From an uncultured Verrucomicrobiales bacterium (lineage in GTDB: Bacteria; Verrucomicrobiota; Verrucomicrobiia; Verrucomicrobiales; Akkermansiaceae), in the NCBI GenBank assembly GCA_937905985.1, contig CALCWC010000089.1, positions 1 to 20,785 of the forward strand: a stretch of 20,785 nt of DNA, written 5' to 3'. Positions 1 through 6,864 of the stretch are shown piece by piece. The position numbers and the translations under genes were made by a program. The stretch's first letter is position 1. Each line of letters begins with the position of its first letter. Below the pieces are notes generated by a model. It was not told where the DNA came from and did no database searches. It saw nothing but the letters and a program-made list of their open reading frames with translations.

Positions 1-326
1 CCCGCCTTGCCTGCCACGGCGTAGCGCAACGCGCGAAGACGGGTGCGGGGTGGATTAGAACTCCGTCCGCAAATTAACCACGCCTGTTACCACCAATCAT
101 TGCACCACGCCCTATAGGTGACATGCAACCGAATTCCTGACCCCAGATTTCCGATTTCCCCATACCCCACCCCGCAACCATGCGGGTTAGCGCTCCGCTA
201 CCGGAGCACTATGGGATGGCAATGATTTAGTCTCAAATCTTACGATTTTTCAGCGAATTTTATCGCGAAACACCCCGCGCGGCGTGCAGCCGTGCGGGGT
301 GGGCAAGGGGTGAATGGAAAATTTCC
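1..326. other. Non-coding stretch with several palindromes
   Basis: No convincing gene is seen here. Bases 1-8 and 36-43 form an imperfect inverted repeat (CCCGCCTT against AAGACGGG) that may be cut by the window edge. Two short perfect hairpins follow: 171-176 with 181-186 (CCCGCA/TGCGGG) and 192-197 with 202-207 (GCTCCG/CGGAGC). The decamer GTGCGGGGTG occurs at 45-54 and 292-301, and its core reverse complement CACCCCGC at 168-175 and 271-278. The last of these belongs to the terminator described separately. The stretch looks like an intergenic repeat-rich zone; its function is unknown. Confidence 0.4.
271..301 (-). terminator. Probable terminator of the Aas-like gene
   Basis: CACCCCGCGCGGC at 271-283 pairs with GCCGTGCGGGGTG at 289-301, with one mismatch and a five-base loop. 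On the minus strand the hairpin is followed by TTTCGCG and then an AT-rich run, a weak U tract. It lies 26 bases after the stop of the minus-strand gene at 327. Confidence 0.55.
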
Positions 327-2516
327 TCAGCTGTTGAGCTGGGCGAGGGCTTCTTCCGCGAGAAGTTTGCAGCCGCGGAGGTCCAGCTTGCCGGTGGGCA
401 GCATGGGAATGCTTTCCACAGGCACGATGTACTTGGGAGCCCAGAGGTTGGGGATGTTGGCCTCCATGAGCTTGGCGCGGATCTCACCGAGGATGGCCTT
501 TTCCTCTGAGCTGCGCTGGTGTTCCGGCAAGGTGGAGAGCAGGACGAGGGCCTCGCCCTTCTGAGCATCCGCCACGCCGGTGACGGCCACCTGCACGCCG
601 TTGGATTCCACATCCAGCTGGAGGGCATCCACAATGGCCTGTTCCACGCTTTCGTGGGGCACCATCTCGCCGCCCACCTTGGAGAAGCGTGCCAAGCGGC
701 CGCCAAGCGTGATGAAGCCGTTGAGGTCCATCTTGCCGATGTCTCCGGTCTTGAACCAGCCGTCGCGGAAGATGTCGCGGTTGAGTTCCGGGCGGCCGAT
801 GTAACCGCCGAAGATGTTGGCCCCCTTGAGCCAAATCATGCCCTGCTCGGTGAGCGGGAGCTCGCGGGATTCATCGTCCACATCGGTGATGCGCACGGCG
901 ATGCCGGGGAGTACGGCGCCGATGCTGCGCTTGACCAGTCCGGGCACGTAGAAGGCGGAACCTGCCAGCGGCGGGGCGTCCGGCACGTTCACGGCGCACA
1001 CGGGTGCCGCTTCGGTGAGGCCGTAGCCCTCCAGCAGGGTCACGCCGCAGCGTTTCTTGAACTCGTCCTCCAGCGCGGGCTGCAGCTTTTCCGCGCCCAC
1101 GATGAAGTGGCGCACGGAGCGGAAGGTGGTGTCGTCTGCGCGGCGGAGCATGGCGCGCGCAAAGGTGGGAGTGGCGCAGGTGAGGGTGAGCTTGTAGCGC
1201 TTCACCAAATCGCAAAGGCTGCGGGCTTCCGTGGGGCTGGGGAAGGCGCAGGTGCCGAAGCCCGTGAGCAGGGGAAGCATGGTGGTGATGGTGAGGCCGA
1301 AACTGTGGAACACGGGCAGGCTGGCCAGGAACTTCTCGTCGTTGCCCAGCTCGAAGCGCGCGAGACACTGCGCGGAGTTGGCCAGGATCATGCGGTGGGT
1401 GAGCGCCACACCCTTGGGCTCGCCGGAGGAGCCGCTGGTGAAGAGCAGCACCGCCTCGTCGTTGTCCTTGCGGGCATCCGTGTTGAACATGCGGCAAATG
1501 AGCGCGGCGGGTGCGGCCTTGGCCAGCAGCACATTGCGCACCACGGTGGCCTTGCTCAGCCCGTGCAGCAGCGTTTCCACAAACACCAGGCGATCCTCCG
1601 GGGGCCAGGGGAAGGTGGGCAGCTTCTGGCGGAATTTGGAGGCGGTGATGAAGTGCTCCACGCCGGATTGGCGCACCGTGCTCTCAAAGGCGGATTTGGT
1701 GGAGGCGTAGTTCACCATCACGGGGGTGATGCCGGAGAGCAGGCAGGCCACGGTGGCAATGGTGCAGCCGGGGCCCGGCGGCAGGATGACGCCCAGACGC
1801 TTCTCATTCGGGAACTGTTTGCTCAGCCAGCGGGATACCGTCATGGCCACGCCCAGCAGCTTGTAGAACGGCAGGCTGGTGTGCGTCAATCCGTCGATGA
1901 CTTCCGCCTTGGGGTGCTCCTTCATGGATTTCACCAGCAAGGTGGCCAGGGAGGAGGAGAGCAGCGGGTGTGCGGCGAAGAGTTCCTGCCCCTTCTGCAG
2001 CCATGCGGCCAGCAGGCGCTCGCCGGTCTGCGGGCCGGGTGCCAGCTGCGGCAGGATGCAGAACTCCTGCCGGTACGCACCCTCGTCGGGCGCATCGCGG
2101 TAGAGTGTCCGCAGGTCGTCCCCGTAGTACGCCAGGAACAGCGGAATGGGGGAAATGTGCAGGCTGCCCACCGTGGAAAGGAAAGGCGACGGAACATCGG
2201 CAATGCAGCCGCGGGTTTTGGCCACGTGCCCCGGCAGGAACACCACGCTGCGGCCCTTGGCCATCTCGTTGCGGATCTGTTCGCGCACGGCGCGCGGTGT
2301 GGTCTTGCGGAAATCGAAATACTCGATGTTCCCACCCCTGCTTTTCAGGAAGTTCATGATGTTTTCTGCAGGCGGGTAGGTGGGGTCCACCAGGTATGAG
2401 ACTTTGCCGCCCAGCAGGTGGTGCAGGGCCTTGCCTGCATCAATGCTCAGGCGGTTCGGCATGTAGAAGCCGGGGTGGATGATGTTCTCCTGTCCGGTGA
2501 CGTTGAAGGTGGCCAT
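327..2516 (-). CDS. Aas-like acyl-[ACP]/acyl-CoA synthetase with degenerate PlsC-like N-terminal domain
   Basis: The 729-residue protein has the size and domain order of E. coli Aas (719 residues): an acyltransferase-like domain (about residues 20-175), then an AMP-forming acyl-activating domain. Adenylation motifs are intact: TSGSSGEPKG (360-369), GYGLTE (497-502), TGDIG (590-594) and PTGKLD (707-712, with the C-terminal catalytic Lys710). It should activate fatty acids as acyl-adenylates, probably for transfer to ACP or lipid recycling at the inner membrane face. The PlsC part has lost its catalytic signature: the usual NHxSxxD block reads NRLSID and the FPEGTRS block reads FLPGHVAKT. Acyl transfer by this domain is therefore doubtful. 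The reading frame is open upstream to 2678, but that part overlaps the opposing gene's promoter and looks non-coding. ATG 2516 was chosen because it precedes the conserved domain; ATG 2462 is an alternative. No Shine-Dalgarno is seen. Confidence 0.85.
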   Translation of the reverse strand: MATFNVTGQENIIHPGFYMPNRLSIDAGKALHHLLGGKVSYLVDPTYPPAENIMNFLKSRGGNIEYFDFRKTTPRAVREQIRNEMAKGRSVVFLPGHVAKTRGCIADVPSPFLSTVGSLHISPIPLFLAYYGDDLRTLYRDAPDEGAYRQEFCILPQLAPGPQTGERLLAAWLQKGQELFAAHPLLSSSLATLLVKSMKEHPKAEVIDGLTHTSLPFYKLLGVAMTVSRWLSKQFPNEKRLGVILPPGPGCTIATVACLLSGITPVMVNYASTKSAFESTVRQSGVEHFITASKFRQKLPTFPWPPEDRLVFVETLLHGLSKATVVRNVLLAKAAPAALICRMFNTDARKDNDEAVLLFTSGSSGEPKGVALTHRMILANSAQCLARFELGNDEKFLASLPVFHSFGLTITTMLPLLTGFGTCAFPSPTEARSLCDLVKRYKLTLTCATPTFARAMLRRADDTTFRSVRHFIVGAEKLQPALEDEFKKRCGVTLLEGYGLTEAAPVCAVNVPDAPPLAGSAFYVPGLVKRSIGAVLPGIAVRITDVDDESRELPLTEQGMIWLKGANIFGGYIGRPELNRDIFRDGWFKTGDIGKMDLNGFITLGGRLARFSKVGGEMVPHESVEQAIVDALQLDVESNGVQVAVTGVADAQKGEALVLLSTLPEHQRSSEEKAILGEIRAKLMEANIPNLWAPKYIVPVESIPMLPTGKLDLRGCKLLAEEALAQLNS

Positions 2517-2569
2517 ATCGGGTGGGGGATTCGTTTTGGCGGCGGGCTCTCCCCGCACGTGTCGCGGGT

Positions 2570-2598
2570 ATCCTACCACAATTCCCGCTCCATTGCCA
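2570..2598 (-). promoter_or_regulatory. Possible promoter of the Aas-like gene
   Basis: On the minus strand TAGGAT (2570-2575) is a reasonable -10 box. The hexamer 17 bases upstream, TGGCAA (2593-2598), is a weak -35 match. It would give a leader of about 47 bases before ATG 2516. Confidence 0.35.
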
Positions 2599-2627
2599 GC
2601 GTAATCGCACAGAGTGCCAGCGGCGGC

Positions 2628-2656
2628 TTGACACGCCGCCCCGCCGGTGCTACCCT
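2628..2656 (+). promoter_or_regulatory. Promoter of the small DUF937-like gene
   Basis: A perfect -35 TTGACA (2628-2633) is followed after 17 bases by TACCCT (2651-2656). A start about seven bases on leaves a leader of roughly 18 bases that holds the AAGGAG ribosome-binding site. It is back-to-back with the putative Aas-like promoter. Confidence 0.7.
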
Positions 2657-2680
2657 GAGAGTCTAACCAAGGAGACAATC

Positions 2681-2974
2681 ATGGGATTATTCGACAACAT
2701 ATTGGGCTCCCTGATGGGGGGCAAGGTAGGGGATGTCCTTCGCACGGACTGCCCCAAGGAGGTACTTCCCGCGCTGGAGAAGCTGCTGGCTGATTCCGAT
2801 GCGGTAAAGACCATTACCGCCTACGTGCAGGACTGCATGTCGGGTGCCGCTGACTTGTCGGTGGACGCGATTATGCAGCTACCCTTCAAGCAGGCTCTAT
2901 CAGATTTGGTGAAGTCCAACCCGCAGCTGGCGGAACACCTGGTGGCCACCGCCAAGAACAAGCTCGGCATGTAA
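2681..2974 (+). CDS. Small hypothetical protein, DUF937/YidB-like N-terminus
   Basis: This 97-residue protein is supported by a strong local signal: AAGGAG at 2669-2674, six bases before ATG 2681, and a good promoter upstream. The open frame extends back to 2522, but the ribosome-binding site fixes the start at 2681. The N-terminus MGLFDNILGSLMGG resembles the opening of DUF937 (YidB-like) proteins; the rest is predicted helical, soluble and acidic to neutral, with two cysteines (24 and 52). No signal peptide or membrane segment is visible. It is monocistronic, divergent from the Aas-like gene and convergent with the hibernation factor gene. Function is unknown, and the DUF937 link rests on the N-terminus alone. 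Confidence 0.8.
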   Translation: MGLFDNILGSLMGGKVGDVLRTDCPKEVLPALEKLLADSDAVKTITAYVQDCMSGAADLSVDAIMQLPFKQALSDLVKSNPQLAEHLVATAKNKLGM

Positions 2975-2997
2975 CACCGTCAAACAGCCAAATCAAA

Positions 2998-3028
2998 AAG
3001 CCCGTTCGGCAAAATGCCGAACGGGCTT
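2998..3028. terminator. Bidirectional terminator between 2974 and 3078
   Basis: A perfect 13-bp stem (AAGCCCGTTCGGC at 2998-3010, GCCGAACGGGCTT at 3016-3028) closes a five-base loop. On the minus strand it is followed by a run of Ts, so it should end the hibernation factor transcript. It also lies 24 bases past the plus-strand gene and could end that one too. Confidence 0.85.
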
Positions 3029-3077
3029 GAAAATTCTGCGCGCTTGGCGCGCCTGGCCTGCAAAATCGTCAATCTCG

Positions 3078-3677
3078 TCAGGCTTTGAGCTCGTTGCCCA
3101 GCTCGATGATGGAGTATTCCCCCGGGCTGAGGCGGTAGACAATCTGCAGCACGTTGCGGCGTGCATTGCGGTACAGCACAAACGGCTTGCCGGAGATTTC
3201 CAGCTCCATGATGGCGTCCTCCTTGTACATGGTGCGCAGGTCGTAGCCCTCGCGGGTGATGCGTACGGGCTTCGGGTCCTCGGGGGCGTCGATATCCACC
3301 TCCTGGTCCAGCACGTCCTCATGGTACACGGTCTCGTCCAGCTTGCGGATACTCTCGGAGCGGTGCGGGCGGTAGTGCTTCATCAGGCGCGTCTTGTGCT
3401 TGCGCATACGGCGCATGATTTTCGTTACCGTCTCGTCTATGGATGCATACATGTCCGTGCCCACGGTGGAGGCTTGAATGGTAATGTGGTCCGCGCAGTA
3501 GAGTACGATTTCTGCCATCTGTCGGTCTTTCTGCACATCCACCACCACACGCGCTTCCACAATGCGCGGGTAGTCGATATGGATGGCCTGAATCTTCTTG
3601 GTGGCGAAATCGCGGATGGCGTCGGTCACGTCAATGTGACGCCCCGTTACGGTGATGTTCATTGCTTCGTTGGACAT
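3078..3677 (-). CDS. hpf: Long-form ribosome hibernation promoting factor
   Basis: The 199-residue protein matches the long HPF family, which binds the 30S decoding region of idle ribosomes and joins them into 100S dimers. The N-terminal S30AE (RaiA-like) domain covers about residues 5-105, beginning NITVTGRHIDVTDAIRDF, with a basic stretch MRRMRKHKTR near 88-97. After an acidic linker (about 115-135) comes the C-terminal dimerisation domain with ISGKPFVLYRNA (161-172) and IVYRLSPGEYSIIEL. The frame is open up to 3767, but ATG 3677 is set by AAGGAG (minus strand, 3684-3689) six bases upstream. It has its own promoter and terminator, so it is monocistronic. The leader is about 55 bases. Confidence 0.95.
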   Translation of the reverse strand: MSNEAMNITVTGRHIDVTDAIRDFATKKIQAIHIDYPRIVEARVVVDVQKDRQMAEIVLYCADHITIQASTVGTDMYASIDETVTKIMRRMRKHKTRLMKHYRPHRSESIRKLDETVYHEDVLDQEVDIDAPEDPKPVRITREGYDLRTMYKEDAIMELEISGKPFVLYRNARRNVLQIVYRLSPGEYSIIELGNELKA

Positions 3678-3738
3678 AATGTTCTCCTTCTTAGTTTCGT
3701 TATGTGCGCAAAAGGCGGGAAGGCCTCTTGCAATAGCT

Positions 3739-3767
3739 ATCCTAGCCGCACGGCTGGTTTTTTGCAA
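3739..3767 (-). promoter_or_regulatory. Promoter of hpf
   Basis: On the minus strand TTGCAA (3762-3767) and TAGGAT (3739-3744) are separated by 17 bases. The predicted start is near 3732. Confidence 0.65.
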
Positions 3768-3874
3768 GAAAAATCTTCACGCCAAGCCGCATTATGTTGG
3801 AGGAGGGTGATGAAAATGCGGGGAAAAATGAAACAGGTGGGTGTTGACGTAAAAACGGCCTGCGCGCTCACGCT

Positions 3875-3904
3875 TTGTCCTTGCGGTGGGGGGGTGAATA
3901 TGCT
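3875..3904 (+). promoter_or_regulatory. Promoter of the Nudix-like gene
   Basis: TTGTCC (3875-3880) and TATGCT (3899-3904) are separated by 18 bases. The -10 box ends 12 bases before ATG 3917, so the leader would be only about six bases. Confidence 0.55.
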
Positions 3905-3916
3905 AGAGTACCGTGC

Positions 3917-4531
3917 ATGTCAAAATACGAAGGCGAGCAGGTGCTGGTGGTGCCGCGCGATGCATTTAACGCAGTGGGTGCGTTCAACGGCGTGCGCCGC
4001 AACCCGGAGGAGTACCTGGCAGCCTTCCTGAAGCCCGGCGTGGCGCGCTACATGGACCGCGCGCTTGCCGAGCAGAGCCCCGAGTTCAAGCAGCTCATCG
4101 CCTATGCCATCTTCTGCCGCAACGGCAAGATACTGGCGTACTCCCGCACCTCCAAGGGAACGGAAACCCGTTTGCACGACAAGTGGTCGCTGGGCATCGG
4201 CGGCCACATCAACCCCATTGACGGCCTGACCGACAGCATTCACACCTACCTGACGGGCATGGAGCGCGAGATCCGCGAGGAAATCAGCATTCCGCCCGCT
4301 GTGAGCCAGGAGCTCTACGCCGTCATCAACGACGATACGGACGAGGTGGGCTCGGTGCACCTGGGCATCGTCCACCGCTTCGAGCTGGAGGAGGGCGAGG
4401 TGGCGGCCAACGAGAAGAAGCTGGACAACCTGGGCTTCCGCACGCTGGAGGAGCTGGCGGGCCCGCTGTATCCCAAGTTGGAAAGCTGGTCCACCATCTG
4501 CGTGGATGCGCTCAAGGAGGACGCCCGGTAA
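3917..4531 (+). CDS. Nudix-fold hydrolase-like protein
   Basis: The 204-residue protein carries a recognisable but stretched Nudix signature. GIGGH at residues 93-97 precedes REIREEISI at 117-125, close to the REUxEExGU core but with Ser in place of the Gly. The spacing between the first glycine and the REUxEE helix is longer than in the classic box, as in the group often annotated 'phosphoesterase'. Nudix enzymes hydrolyse nucleoside diphosphate derivatives using metal bound by these glutamates; the substrate here cannot be told. The frame extends back to a TTG at 3875, but that overlaps the -35 box, so ATG 3917 was chosen. The DUF3472 gene follows after 25 bases and is probably co-transcribed. 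Confidence 0.8.
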   Translation: MSKYEGEQVLVVPRDAFNAVGAFNGVRRNPEEYLAAFLKPGVARYMDRALAEQSPEFKQLIAYAIFCRNGKILAYSRTSKGTETRLHDKWSLGIGGHINPIDGLTDSIHTYLTGMEREIREEISIPPAVSQELYAVINDDTDEVGSVHLGIVHRFELEEGEVAANEKKLDNLGFRTLEELAGPLYPKLESWSTICVDALKEDAR

Positions 4532-4556
4532 ACATTTCACGAATACAGATAAATCA

Positions 4557-5522
4557 ATGAACACGAAGACGAGCATATTGGCATTGGCGGCCCTGTGCGG
4601 GCTGTGCGCGCCGCAGGCGCTGGCAGACAGGAACAGCGACTACTGGGCCCCGCAGAACATGGCTGCGCGCCAGTGCACCTCCGTCCACATCGTCTTCTTG
4701 CCCAGCGTGCCGCGCCACACCGCCGCCTACCAGGAAATGGTGGTGGAGAAGAGCGCGCCCGGCTCCTATTTCTGCTGCAACAACTTCACCAACGGCTACA
4801 TCGGCGTGCAGGAGCTTGCCGAGCGCCCGGACGGTCCCCCCAAGCGCGTGGCCATCTTCTCCGTGTGGGATGCCCAGGACAGCGGTGACAACCCGAATGC
4901 CGCGCCTGAATCGGAGCGTGCCCAGCTGGTGCAGCGCGGCAAGAACGTGCACACCACGCGATTCGGCGGTGAGGGCACCGGCGGCAAGTCCATGCGCGAG
5001 TTCAACTGGAAAGAGGGGCAGCGCATCCGCACGCTGGTGGTGGAGAAGCCGGACGGCGAGAAGTTCCGCCAGATTGCCGGCTATTTGTACAATGAAGAGA
5101 CCCAGGAGTGGGAGCTGCTGAGTTGCTGGCGCGTGCAGGCCCTTCACCGCGGCTTGGGCGGCGGCTGCGGCTTTGTGGAGGATTTCCGCCGCAACGTGGA
5201 ATCCAAGAAGAATGAGCGCCGCGCCACCTTCGGCCCCGCCTTCCGTTGGGTGGGCAACGAGTGGAAGCAGGCCACCGAATTCCGCTTCACACGCGATGCC
5301 AACCCCAACAACGAAATCAACTGCCGCCTCAATCCCAAGCTCGGGTACTTCTCCCTGGCAACCGGCGGCAAAATCGCTCCGGAACCGGATTTCAAGCCCT
5401 TTGATGTGAAGCCGCTCACCCCGCTGCCGGAGGCCAAGGAGCCCGATGAGAAGGTGATGAGCATCATCAACGCGCCCAAGCTGGAGCGCGTGGAATACAC
5501 GGACGACGGAGCCAATATCTGA
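4557..5522 (+). CDS. Secreted DUF3472-domain protein
   Basis: The 321-residue protein starts with a Sec signal peptide: a charged MNTK, a hydrophobic core, and a likely cleavage after ALA at residue 23. The mature part contains the DUF3472 hallmark RFGGEGTGGKS (135-145), with VAIFSVWD before it and a WKEGQ segment after. DUF3472 proteins are exported beta-rich proteins of unknown biochemical role, often found in gut polysaccharide-degrading bacteria. The tail (about 280-321) is Pro/Lys/Glu-rich and looks disordered. The start at ATG 4557 is favoured because it gives a clean signal peptide; no Shine-Dalgarno is visible. It sits 25 bases after the Nudix-like gene on the same strand and ends at a bidirectional terminator. 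Function unknown. Confidence 0.85.
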   Translation: MNTKTSILALAALCGLCAPQALADRNSDYWAPQNMAARQCTSVHIVFLPSVPRHTAAYQEMVVEKSAPGSYFCCNNFTNGYIGVQELAERPDGPPKRVAIFSVWDAQDSGDNPNAAPESERAQLVQRGKNVHTTRFGGEGTGGKSMREFNWKEGQRIRTLVVEKPDGEKFRQIAGYLYNEETQEWELLSCWRVQALHRGLGGGCGFVEDFRRNVESKKNERRATFGPAFRWVGNEWKQATEFRFTRDANPNNEINCRLNPKLGYFSLATGGKIAPEPDFKPFDVKPLTPLPEAKEPDEKVMSIINAPKLERVEYTDDGANI

Positions 5523-5558
5523 GCCGTTTGATTCACCCCGTGTGGGTCAGGTTAGAAA

Positions 5559-5592
5559 AAAGAGGCCGCACTCAAATGGTGCGGCCTTCTTT
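5559..5592. terminator. Bidirectional terminator between convergent genes
   Basis: AAAGAGGCCGCAC (5559-5571) pairs with GTGCGGCCTTCTTT (5579-5592), with one bulged base and a seven-base loop. The A-rich left side and T-rich right side allow function on both strands. It overlaps the last codons of the TM2 gene. Confidence 0.8.
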
Positions 5593-5790
5593 GTCGCGGA
5601 ACGAGCCGCAAAGGATCATGATGATGTCGATAACCTGCCACACCACAAACCCGCCGAGCGTGAGAAATTGCAGGATGCCCGTCCACACCTTGCCGGCGTA
5701 GATGCGGTGCACGCCGCCGAGGGAGAACAGGATGAGCAGGGAAAGCAGGAATGCAGTGGTTCTGGAACGCGTGCTGTATTTTTCTTCCAT
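5572..5790 (-). CDS. TM2-domain membrane protein
   Basis: This 72-residue protein fits the TM2 domain: a first membrane helix (about 12-30, TAFLLSLLILFSLGGVHRIY), the short GGVHRIYAGK turn, then TGILQFLTLGG and a second helix with WQVIDIIMIL (about 51-60), ending in the charged tail FRDKEGR. TM2 proteins are small inner-membrane proteins of mostly unknown role. The gene has its own promoter just past the end of the flavodoxin-like gene, and its 3' end lies inside the bidirectional terminator. ATG 5790 is the only sensible start; there is no Shine-Dalgarno. Confidence 0.85.
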   Translation of the reverse strand: MEEKYSTRSRTTAFLLSLLILFSLGGVHRIYAGKVWTGILQFLTLGGFVVWQVIDIIMILCGSFRDKEGRTI

Positions 5791-5818
5791 GGGAGCGAAT
5801 GAGGGTTGTTATATGTGT

Positions 5819-5847
5819 AGGATACCCCCCGTGCGGCATCCGTTCAA
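5819..5847 (-). promoter_or_regulatory. Promoter of the TM2-domain gene
   Basis: On the minus strand TTGAAC (5842-5847) and TATCCT (5819-5824) are 17 bases apart. The leader would be about 22 bases. The box starts 31 bases after the upstream gene's stop codon. Confidence 0.6.
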
Positions 5848-5878
5848 GAAATGTTTGCGGAGGGAAAGTTAGCCGTGG

Positions 5879-6601
5879 TCAACGGATGAAGTTGGTGGTG
5901 GCGCGCGGAATTTGTTGTGCGGGCGGCAGTGCGGCGAAGGCCTTGGCGGCGCGCGCCATGTTGGCTCCCAGCTGGCGCATGATGGCCAGCCCCTCCTCGT
6001 CCTTCAGCACCTCCTCCGGCGCGTTGCCGTGCACCTCGTTCCAGTAGAAGGAGGACACGATGGGCATCTGGTTGATGGTGAAGTGCTTTTGGATGACATC
6101 CAGCGTGGCGAGCGAACCCGCGCGGCGGGATGACGCCACCGCCGCCGCCGGCTTGCCCGTCAGCAGCCTGCCACCCGCCACGGAAAGGCGGTCCATCACG
6201 CCCATCAGGCGCCCGCTCGGGTGGCCGTAGTACACCGGGGAGCCGAACACGAAGCCCTGCGCGTCCTTGGCTTTCTCGATGATGTCGTTGCATCCGTCGT
6301 CCTTGAACACGCACTTGCCCGTACCGCTGCGGTGGCAGTATCCGCACGCGGTGCAATCGAAGGTGGGGCCGCTGCCGACGTGGATGATTTCCGCGCGCAC
6401 GCCGTTCTTCTCCAGCTCCTCCGCCACCACGGAGAGCGCGGTGTACGTGCAGCCTTTTTCATGCGGGCTGCCGTTGATGAGCAGCACCTTGCAGGTGCCG
6501 GCGGGGACGGCGGGTTCCGCCGCCTCCACGCCCAGTGCCGCCGCCGCGAGCGCGCCCCCGGCCACGCCCGCCTTTGCCAAAAAGTCTCTTCTGTTTGCCA
6601 T
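5879..6601 (-). CDS. Tat-exported flavodoxin-fold NAD(P)H-dependent oxidoreductase
   Basis: The 240-residue protein begins with a twin-arginine signal (NRRDFL at residues 3-8, then an Ala/Gly-rich hydrophobic stretch to about 28), so it should be exported folded with its cofactor. The mature part is a flavodoxin-like FMN reductase: beta strand KVLLING, the phosphate-binding loop GSPHEKGCT (44-52), and a second flavin contact at GSPVYYGHPSG (120-130). Between them is a cysteine group, C83-x2-C86-x2-C89 with C97 and C104, like the cluster-binding region of iron-sulfur flavoproteins. It probably passes electrons outside the cytoplasm; donor and acceptor are unknown. The frame is open to 6706, but ATG 6601 gives the Tat signal and sits seven bases after a -10 box. 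Monocistronic, divergent from the AbiE pair. Confidence 0.85.
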   Translation of the reverse strand: MANRRDFLAKAGVAGGALAAAALGVEAAEPAVPAGTCKVLLINGSPHEKGCTYTALSVVAEELEKNGVRAEIIHVGSGPTFDCTACGYCHRSGTGKCVFKDDGCNDIIEKAKDAQGFVFGSPVYYGHPSGRLMGVMDRLSVAGGRLLTGKPAAAVASSRRAGSLATLDVIQKHFTINQMPIVSSFYWNEVHGNAPEEVLKDEEGLAIMRQLGANMARAAKAFAALPPAQQIPRATTNFIR

Positions 6602-6608
6602 GCTGGAA

Positions 6609-6637
6609 TTTGTACACCCAAATCCCTTGGGCGTCAA
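6609..6637 (-). promoter_or_regulatory. Promoter of the Tat flavoprotein gene
   Basis: On the minus strand TTGACG (6632-6637) and TACAAA (6609-6614) are 17 bases apart. The -10 box ends seven bases before ATG 6601, implying a leaderless mRNA. Confidence 0.6.
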
Positions 6638-6743
6638 CCAATAATACACACCATGGGCAGGGTATGTATAAAAATGGCCAGCACACCAGCCAAACAGTTC
6701 GGGCACTATGGCCCGGAAGCGGCCGACTCCCTTTCTCCCACCA

Positions 6744-6797
6744 ATGAAAAATCGCGTTTTTCATGAGTGATTTCCTTTGTAATCTATTTAACGTTAA
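6744..6797. repeat. Inverted repeat and palindrome upstream of the AbiE pair
   Basis: ATGAAAAA (6744-6751) and TTTTTCAT (6757-6764) form a perfect 8-bp inverted repeat around TCGCG. A second perfect palindrome, TTAACGTTAA, lies at 6788-6797. Both are in a visibly AT-rich stretch (about 6741-6840) unlike the rest of the window. They could be operator sites for an AbiEi-type antitoxin, as known AbiEi proteins repress through inverted repeats, but they lie 28-80 bases above the -35 box. A terminator-like role for the first repeat is also possible. Confidence 0.4.
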
Positions 6798-6824
6798 TAA
6801 AAAGCATAATATTTAAAAAATGGG

Positions 6825-6853
6825 TTTACAGGAATAACGAGCGGTGATACAAT
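6825..6853 (+). promoter_or_regulatory. Promoter of the AbiE-type operon
   Basis: TTTACA (6825-6830) and TACAAT (6848-6853) are 17 bases apart. ATG 6865 follows 11 bases after the -10 box, leaving a leader of about five bases. Confidence 0.7.
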
Positions 6854-6864
6854 GAAGTCACGGG

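Noticed and set aside
96..226. Inverted repeat ATCATTGC (96-103) / GCAATGAT (219-226)
   Set aside because: An 8-bp match 115 bases apart is readily expected by chance and has no supporting context.
519..2399. 626-codon plus-strand open frame
   Set aside because: It is antisense to the Aas-like gene, its product is low-complexity (Gly/Ala/His/Val-rich) with no motifs, and it is a GC-bias shadow.
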